Under the pieces are notes generated by a model that saw only the letters and a program-made list of their open reading frames with translations, was not told the DNA's origin and did not search any database. The translations under genes were made by a program, and so were the position numbers. A DNA stretch of 9,252 nucleotides, taken from Nitrospinae bacterium RIFCSPLOWO2_12_FULL_45_22. Lineage in GTDB: Bacteria > 2-12-FULL-45-22. This document shows, in pieces, positions 6,806-9,252 of this stretch; position 1 is the first letter of the stretch; the number at the start of each line of letters is the position of its first letter. The stretch lies in NCBI GenBank assembly GCA_001803565.1, contig MHDQ01000023.1, positions 1 through 9,252 on the forward strand, given 5' to 3'.

Positions 6806-7066
6806 CATTTTTTTATAATACGTTAAATCTTTGTTCCCCAATATTAAACCCGGAACGCTAATATCTTCATCTATTTCTTCCCAATGAATTCCTGTGCCAC
6901 CTCCGCTTAACTCATAATTATTTCTCTGTTCAGAAGTAGCATTTAACAAACGTGGAAAATAAACTAAAGGAATGGAAAGTTGCCTTCCATCCGTTAAAGC
7001 AACCCACATATTTTCTTTATCAAACCAAATTCTTGTTGCATTTGCTTCAAATGTTAAAGTGCTCAT
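6800..7066 (-). CDS. DUF2442-domain protein, second gene of a cassette-borne pair
   Basis: The 88-residue protein follows the DUF2442 pattern from memory: IWFDKENMWVALTDGRQLSI, then PLVYFPRLLNATSEQRNNYE, GGGTGIHWEEIDEDISVPGL and a short basic tail. No catalytic residues are established. DUF2442 genes often sit beside DUF4160 genes and recur in integron cassettes; a toxin-antitoxin-like role has been proposed by arrangement only. Here it overlaps the DUF4160 gene by 20 bp and has a strong GAGGAG ribosome site (7074-7079) inside that gene, so the two are translationally linked. Its stop codon lies in the R'' box of attC2, which means the cassette has no spare sequence at its 3' end. Confidence 0.85.
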   Translation of the reverse strand: MSTLTFEANATRIWFDKENMWVALTDGRQLSIPLVYFPRLLNATSEQRNNYELSGGGTGIHWEEIDEDISVPGLILGNKDLTYYKKMI

Positions 7067-7292
7067 TCCATTTCTCCTCTATTAATTGACTTTTATCTTC
7101 TACCACTTTTCTGAATTCATTCAATTCCTTACTTGAAAATCCATAATTATATTCAAGGCTGACAAATGGTTTAATCCAAAATTTAGCTCTATTCGGACCT
7201 TTTCGGACATGAATATGGATTGGTTCCAATGGATAACCCTCATTTGAAAAGAAAAGAAACCTATGTCCTTTCCAATTAAAAACTTTTGGCAT
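7047..7292 (-). CDS. DUF4160-domain protein, first gene of a cassette-borne pair
   Basis: The 81-residue protein matches DUF4160: MPKVFNWKGHRFLFFSNEGY, then EPIHIHVRKG, AKFWIKPFVSLEYNYGF, SSKELNEFRKVVED and EEKWNEHF. The HIHV motif and the small a/b layout are typical of the family; the biochemical role is unknown. It overlaps DUF2442 by 20 bp in the usual order. No Shine-Dalgarno sequence precedes the ATG at 7292, but TATAAT ends 6 bp upstream (7299-7304), so the mRNA may be leaderless. The cassette head, GTTATAT in attC1, lies 38 bp upstream, so a promoter, if real, is carried inside the cassette. Confidence 0.85.
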   Translation of the reverse strand: MPKVFNWKGHRFLFFSNEGYPLEPIHIHVRKGPNRAKFWIKPFVSLEYNYGFSSKELNEFRKVVEDKSQLIEEKWNEHFNI

Positions 7293-7298
7293 TTAATT

Positions 7299-7304
7299 AT
7301 TATA
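7299..7304 (-). promoter_or_regulatory. Possible -10 box for the DUF4160/DUF2442 cassette
   Basis: The minus strand has a perfect TATAAT ending 6 bp before the DUF4160 ATG, preceded by ACGA. Transcription from it would start at or near the A of ATG, giving a leaderless mRNA, which fits the missing ribosome site. There is no recognisable -35 at the right distance (TTTTAA at 7322-7327), and the region is A/T-rich, so the match could be chance. Confidence 0.35.
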
Positions 7305-7329
7305 TCGTAAGGCTTTCTTAATTAAAATG

Positions 7330-7402
7330 ATATAACGGTAGAGTTTACCCGCCGGCAATGAGCGCCAGCGAATGCCGGGCGGTGTAGAACGAATTGTTAG
7401 CG
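7330..7402 (-). other. attC-like recombination site, attC1
   Basis: On the minus strand the 73-bp site runs from CGCTAAC (7396-7402, one mismatch to RYYYAAC), followed by AATTCGTTC as in many attC sites, to GTTATAT (7330-7336, one mismatch to GTTRRRY). The middle holds an inverted repeat, ACCGCCCGGCA and TGCCGGCGGGT, 11 bp with two mismatches and a 15-nt spacer. The cassette that begins here (TTATAT) and its own R'' box in attC2 (complement TTAGAT) agree at 5 of 6 bases. It is more degenerate than attC2 but lies at the expected place, 25 bp after the end of the interrupted gene of cassette A. Confidence 0.7.
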
Positions 7403-7427
7403 GATAATACAATACTTATATGTATAA

Positions 7428-7577
7428 CTATTTTCCTTGCATACTATCCAGATTTTGCCTTATCCACTTTTCTAGTTGGTCTGCAGCCTCATTAGTTACT
7501 TTTTCAAAATAAGCGGTATCCCTTTTGAGTCCATCAAATTTGACCATTAATTTTGAACAATTATTTTCTTTAACTAA
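7428..7577 (-). pseudogene. 3' fragment of the IS-interrupted cassette A gene
   Basis: The frame from the TTA target-site codon (7575-7577) runs for 48 more codons to TAG (7428-7430), starting VKENNCSKLMVKF and ending EKWIRQNLDSMQGK. Joining it to codon 225 of the 5' fragment (8500-8502) with one copy of the duplicated trinucleotide gives a continuous 273-codon gene. The C-terminus is a charged amphipathic helix. As it stands the fragment has no start or ribosome site and should be silent. The attC1 R'' box begins 25 bp downstream. Confidence 0.85.
7575..7577. repeat. Left copy of the IS target-site duplication (TAA)
   Basis: TAA here and TAA at 8500-8502 flank the IS directly. TNA is a usual target for the IS5/IS427-type group. 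Keeping one copy restores the interrupted reading frame, which independently supports the boundary. Confidence 0.8.
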
Positions 7578-7597
7578 GAGCTTATCCGTAAATAACT
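7578..7597. repeat. Left terminal inverted repeat of the IS
   Basis: The 20 bases starting GAGCTTATCC and ending AATAACT are identical to the reverse complement of 8480-8499; similarity stops after that. It contains the stop codon of the transposase (7582-7584, minus). Confidence 0.9.
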
Positions 7598-8040
7598 CCC
7601 ACCTTTCTAAAAGCTATAATAGAAGCTGCCAAGTGCAGAAGGGCTTCATAAGTATCATCCCGCTTTTCATAACGGACTAAAATCTTTCTGAATCTGTTGA
7701 ACCAGGAATGAGCTACCTCAACAACCCATCTTCTGGCTTTATAGCCCGGCACATTCTTCTTGGCCTCTATTTCCTTTCCTCGTTGCTTTACATGTGGAAC
7801 ATAACCCCGTTCTTTCATTATTTCCTTTGCCGGCTCTCCCGTATACCCTTTATCAGCGCAAAGGTTTTGAACCGTTCCTTCCGGCGGCGAAACTACACGA
7901 CCATCCAAAACTGCTGCAAGCTGCGATACATCATGCCGGTTTGCTCCTGTTACGATAATCGATAGAGGGACGCCAATTCCGTCCACAAGGATATGACGCT
8001 TGCTTCCATTTTTTTCCCCTGTCCGTTGGATTGGGGCCAA
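7582..8040 (-). CDS. IS5-family transposase, C-terminal frame (orfB)
   Basis: This frame holds the last two catalytic acidic residues of the DDE nuclease: D63 in LCADKGYTGEP and E108 in RRWVVEVAHSWFNRFRKIL, counted from a nominal TTG at 8040. NGSKRHILVDGIGVPLSI and GANRHD are also typical. The TTG start is probably not used; the frame is more likely reached from orfA by frameshift or slippage at the A7 run (8009-8015), because orfA holds the first catalytic Asp. Alone, orfB cannot make an active enzyme. It ends in RKVGVIYG, whose last codons and stop lie in the left terminal repeat. Confidence 0.88.
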   Translation of the reverse strand: MAPIQRTGEKNGSKRHILVDGIGVPLSIIVTGANRHDVSQLAAVLDGRVVSPPEGTVQNLCADKGYTGEPAKEIMKERGYVPHVKQRGKEIEAKKNVPGYKARRWVVEVAHSWFNRFRKILVRYEKRDDTYEALLHLAASIIAFRKVGVIYG

Positions 8041-8422
8041 CAGCTATCTGAGCTAAGGGAGCTTTTACCATTGCTCCATCAATACTTTGCCATTCCCAGG
8101 CTATCCCCTCCATCTCGTCATATTCAGCAAGACCTGCCTGCCACAACCTGAGAAAAAAGCCTTCCTTTAACCAGTATATGAAATAGGCATGTATTGAGCT
8201 TGAACTGCCAAAGCGTTCCTTGGGCAGTGCCTTCCACTGGCATCCTGTTCGCAACACATACACAATTCCTTCAAAAATAGTACGCGGAGGTTTTTGTCTG
8301 CGGCCACCTCCGGGCTTACGTTTATACTCCTTCTTCTCGTCTCTTTTAGTGGGTGGTGGAATTAGAGATTCCGCCTTCTCCCAAAATGCATCCGATACTT
8401 CCCAGGACAGTGTTTTTGCCAT
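7931..8422 (-). CDS. IS5-family transposase, N-terminal frame (orfA)
   Basis: I start this at the ATG 8420-8422, preceded by GGAGGGGG (8424-8431); the longer reading from 8461 lacks a ribosome site. The product begins MAKTLSWEVSDAFWEKAESL, the usual IS5 N-terminal DUF4096-like domain. It continues with GIVYVLRTGCQWKALPKERF and YFIYWLKEGFF, then SIDGAMVKAP with the first catalytic residue D115 and GPNPTDRGKK. After the A7 run the frame runs into KQASYPCGRNWRPSIDYRNR, which is out-of-frame translation, and stops at 7931. The natural continuation is in the other frame (DRGKNGSKRH). The gene is either frameshifted and dead, or expressed by slippage. Confidence 0.88.
   Translation of the reverse strand: MAKTLSWEVSDAFWEKAESLIPPPTKRDEKKEYKRKPGGGRRQKPPRTIFEGIVYVLRTGCQWKALPKERFGSSSSIHAYFIYWLKEGFFLRLWQAGLAEYDEMEGIAWEWQSIDGAMVKAPLAQIAVGPNPTDRGKKWKQASYPCGRNWRPSIDYRNRSKPA
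8009..8019 (-). promoter_or_regulatory. GGGGAAAAAAA run at the transposase frame switch
   Basis: The minus strand has G4 then A7 exactly where the two transposase frames must join. Reading six A instead of seven gives DRGKNGSKRH, the expected family sequence. It is thus either a one-base insertion mutation or a slippage site; loss of one A by polymerase slippage, or a +1 ribosomal shift, would produce full-length transposase. Confidence 0.5.
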
Positions 8423-8479
8423 ACCCCCTCCGCATTCGTTTTTGTCTGCGGAGTATAGCATTCCTATTTTAAATCTACA

Positions 8480-8499
8480 AGTTATTTACGGATAAGCTC
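8480..8499. repeat. Right terminal inverted repeat of the IS
   Basis: Its reverse complement is identical to 7578-7597 over 20 bases. Together with the TAA at 8500-8502 it fixes the right end of the element. The five codons ELIRK and the stop at the end of the 5' fragment come from this repeat. Confidence 0.9.
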
Positions 8500-9174
8500 T
8501 AATTCTTTTGCTCTTGTTTTCCATTTGCAAGTAGGATTACAATTGAATTTCGGCTTCCAATCTTTCCTTGCTTTGGCAATTATTCCTTGAACTTGATTAA
8601 AATTTTCACACTTTTCAATATCTTTTATGTATTCTGAATTTCCGTCATAAATATAATCATTAAATTGTATATGCTCTATTAATTCTATTTCTTTCATATC
8701 TTCAGGATTGTTGCTGACTAAAAATTCAATATTATCTTCGATACCCTCAATTAGTTTAACAGCAAATTCAGATATACTTTCATTAAGAGGCCTTTCTAGT
8801 TTAGGTTTTGTATCTCGCAACGACTTTGCTGAACTAACCAAAAATTCATCAAAATCGAGTTCTTCCACGTCAATATTGCCGGCGTGCTGAGTTACTGCTT
8901 CAGAATATTCTTCGCTGAATGACCATCCCTCCATTAATCCTTGCGATCTTTCAAACAAAATTATGGCAAGATCATGGTAAATCCAAGCTAACGGATATAT
9001 TATTTCGTCATATTTAATTCCAGAATGATAGAGTTCATTTCTGTAGCTATGAGCTATTAGTATTAGATCTGCTTCATCTGAAGAAATTTTATTTAATTTA
9101 TTTTTACAAAACTTAACCTTCTCATCAAAATGTTGCCCAAGTACTTTATTTTTTAAACTAGTAGTCTGTAACAT
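8482..9174 (-). pseudogene. 5' fragment of cassette A gene, HEPN-like protein, truncated by the IS
   Basis: The open frame has 230 codons, of which the first 225 are native and the last five (ELIRK) come from the IS. I do not recognise the family. An early region reads ADLILIAHSYRNELYHSGIK, where R45-N46-x3-H50 fits the RX4-6H active-site motif of HEPN ribonucleases and sits between predicted helices. A YPLAWIYHDLAIILFERSQG helix follows. The rest is acidic and helical. C-terminal Cys residues (NCNPTCKW, 213-220) might bind metal. HEPN proteins are common in defence and toxin systems, but one motif is weak evidence. ATG 9174 lacks a ribosome site, and an in-frame TAA lies just upstream. The intact protein would have had 273 residues, ending at 7428. 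Confidence 0.75.
8500..8502. repeat. Right copy of the IS target-site duplication (TAA)
   Basis: This trinucleotide is codon 225 (TTA, Leu) of the interrupted gene on the minus strand and pairs with the copy at 7575-7577. Confidence 0.8.
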
Positions 9175-9252
9175 TAATTAATATACTTATATCGTGAGAG
9201 GATCTCCCGTATAAGTCCAGCGAAATGGTTTTGAATTTTTGTTATACAGTTT
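9175..9252. other. Leader of cassette A up to the window edge
   Basis: No gene is visible. Read on the minus strand, ACGATATAA and AATTAATG just before the start resemble the leader of the DUF4160 gene (7290-7311). GTATAAC at 9241-9247 resembles an R'' box (one mismatch), which would place a preceding attC here. No clear R' box or inner stem was found, and the expected head of cassette A (GTTAGCG, complement of its R'') is not present in these bases. Confidence 0.3.

Larger units (their letters stand above)
7578..8499 (-). mobile_element. IS5-family (IS427-like) insertion sequence, 922 bp, complete ends
   Basis: The element is bounded by perfect 20-bp terminal inverted repeats (7578-7597 and 8480-8499, beginning GAGCTTATCCG) and a 3-bp TAA duplication. 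It carries one DDE transposase split into two overlapping frames on the minus strand (7582-8422). The transposase stop codon lies inside the left terminal repeat. It sits inside cassette A, in the same orientation as the host gene. Intact ends and an exact duplication suggest a fairly recent insertion. Group assignment rests on SIDGAMVKAP, GPNPTDRGK and the RRWVVE..HSW..R motif; the nearest named element is not known to me. Confidence 0.92.

Noticed and set aside
7708-7965. Plus-strand open frame inside the IS
   Set aside because: It is antisense to the transposase and has no family resemblance or ribosome site.
7708-8495. Passenger gene within the IS
   Set aside because: The two minus-strand transposase frames account for almost all of 7582-8422; plus-strand frames at 7708-7965 and 8220-8495 are shadows.
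9180-9247. A further attC site upstream of cassette A (GTATAAC at 9241-9247 and GATATAA near 9188-9194, minus strand)
   Set aside because: Both boxes have mismatches, the crossover triplet would be GAT instead of GTT, and I could not find paired inner arms. The window ends too soon to test for neighbouring sites.

Overview
The window joins two kinds of DNA. The left part (1-5750) looks like ordinary chromosome of a moderately A+T-rich bacterium. An LptE-type lipoprotein (5226-5750, minus) implies a diderm (Gram-negative) envelope. The neighbouring molybdenum hydroxylase operon, with a Cys-tailed MoeA-like accessory protein, suggests an anaerobe, perhaps of a Desulfobacterota- or Nitrospirota-like lineage or a candidate phylum. 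That placement is inference; no marker gene fixes it.

Region 1 (1-5168, plus) is an operon for a xanthine-dehydrogenase-family enzyme in medium-small-large order: the tail of the FAD subunit, the 2Fe-2S subunit (135-596), the molybdopterin subunit (610-2967), a MoCF-domain protein with a C-terminal Cys cluster (3043-4071) and an XdhC maturation factor (4095-5168). The catalytic Glu is present. Residues known to contact xanthine in the bovine enzyme appear replaced, so the substrate is open. A 137-bp palindromic repeat built of 7-nt units covers the 3' end of the large-subunit gene and supplies its last residues and stop codon.

Region 2 (5226-5944) holds lptE and, upstream of it, a repeat element of about 150 bp with two internal hairpins. 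The element abuts what looks like the end of a cassette array.

Region 3 (about 5938-9252, all genes minus) reads as an integron-type gene-cassette array with no integrase in view. Supports are a 59-bp attC site (6747-6805), a second attC-like site (7330-7402) and an R''-type box (5938-5944). In transcription order the cassettes are: A, a 273-codon gene with an RNELYH (HEPN-like) motif; B, an overlapping DUF4160/DUF2442 gene pair; C, a two-TM coiled-coil protein of unknown function. The first bases of cassette C are the exact complement of its own R'' box, as expected for a mobile cassette.

Cassette A has been broken by a 922-bp IS5-family element (7578-8499) with 20-bp perfect terminal repeats and a TAA target duplication. 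Removing the IS and one TAA restores a single reading frame of 273 codons that stops 25 bp before attC. The IS transposase is itself split by a frameshift at an A7 run.
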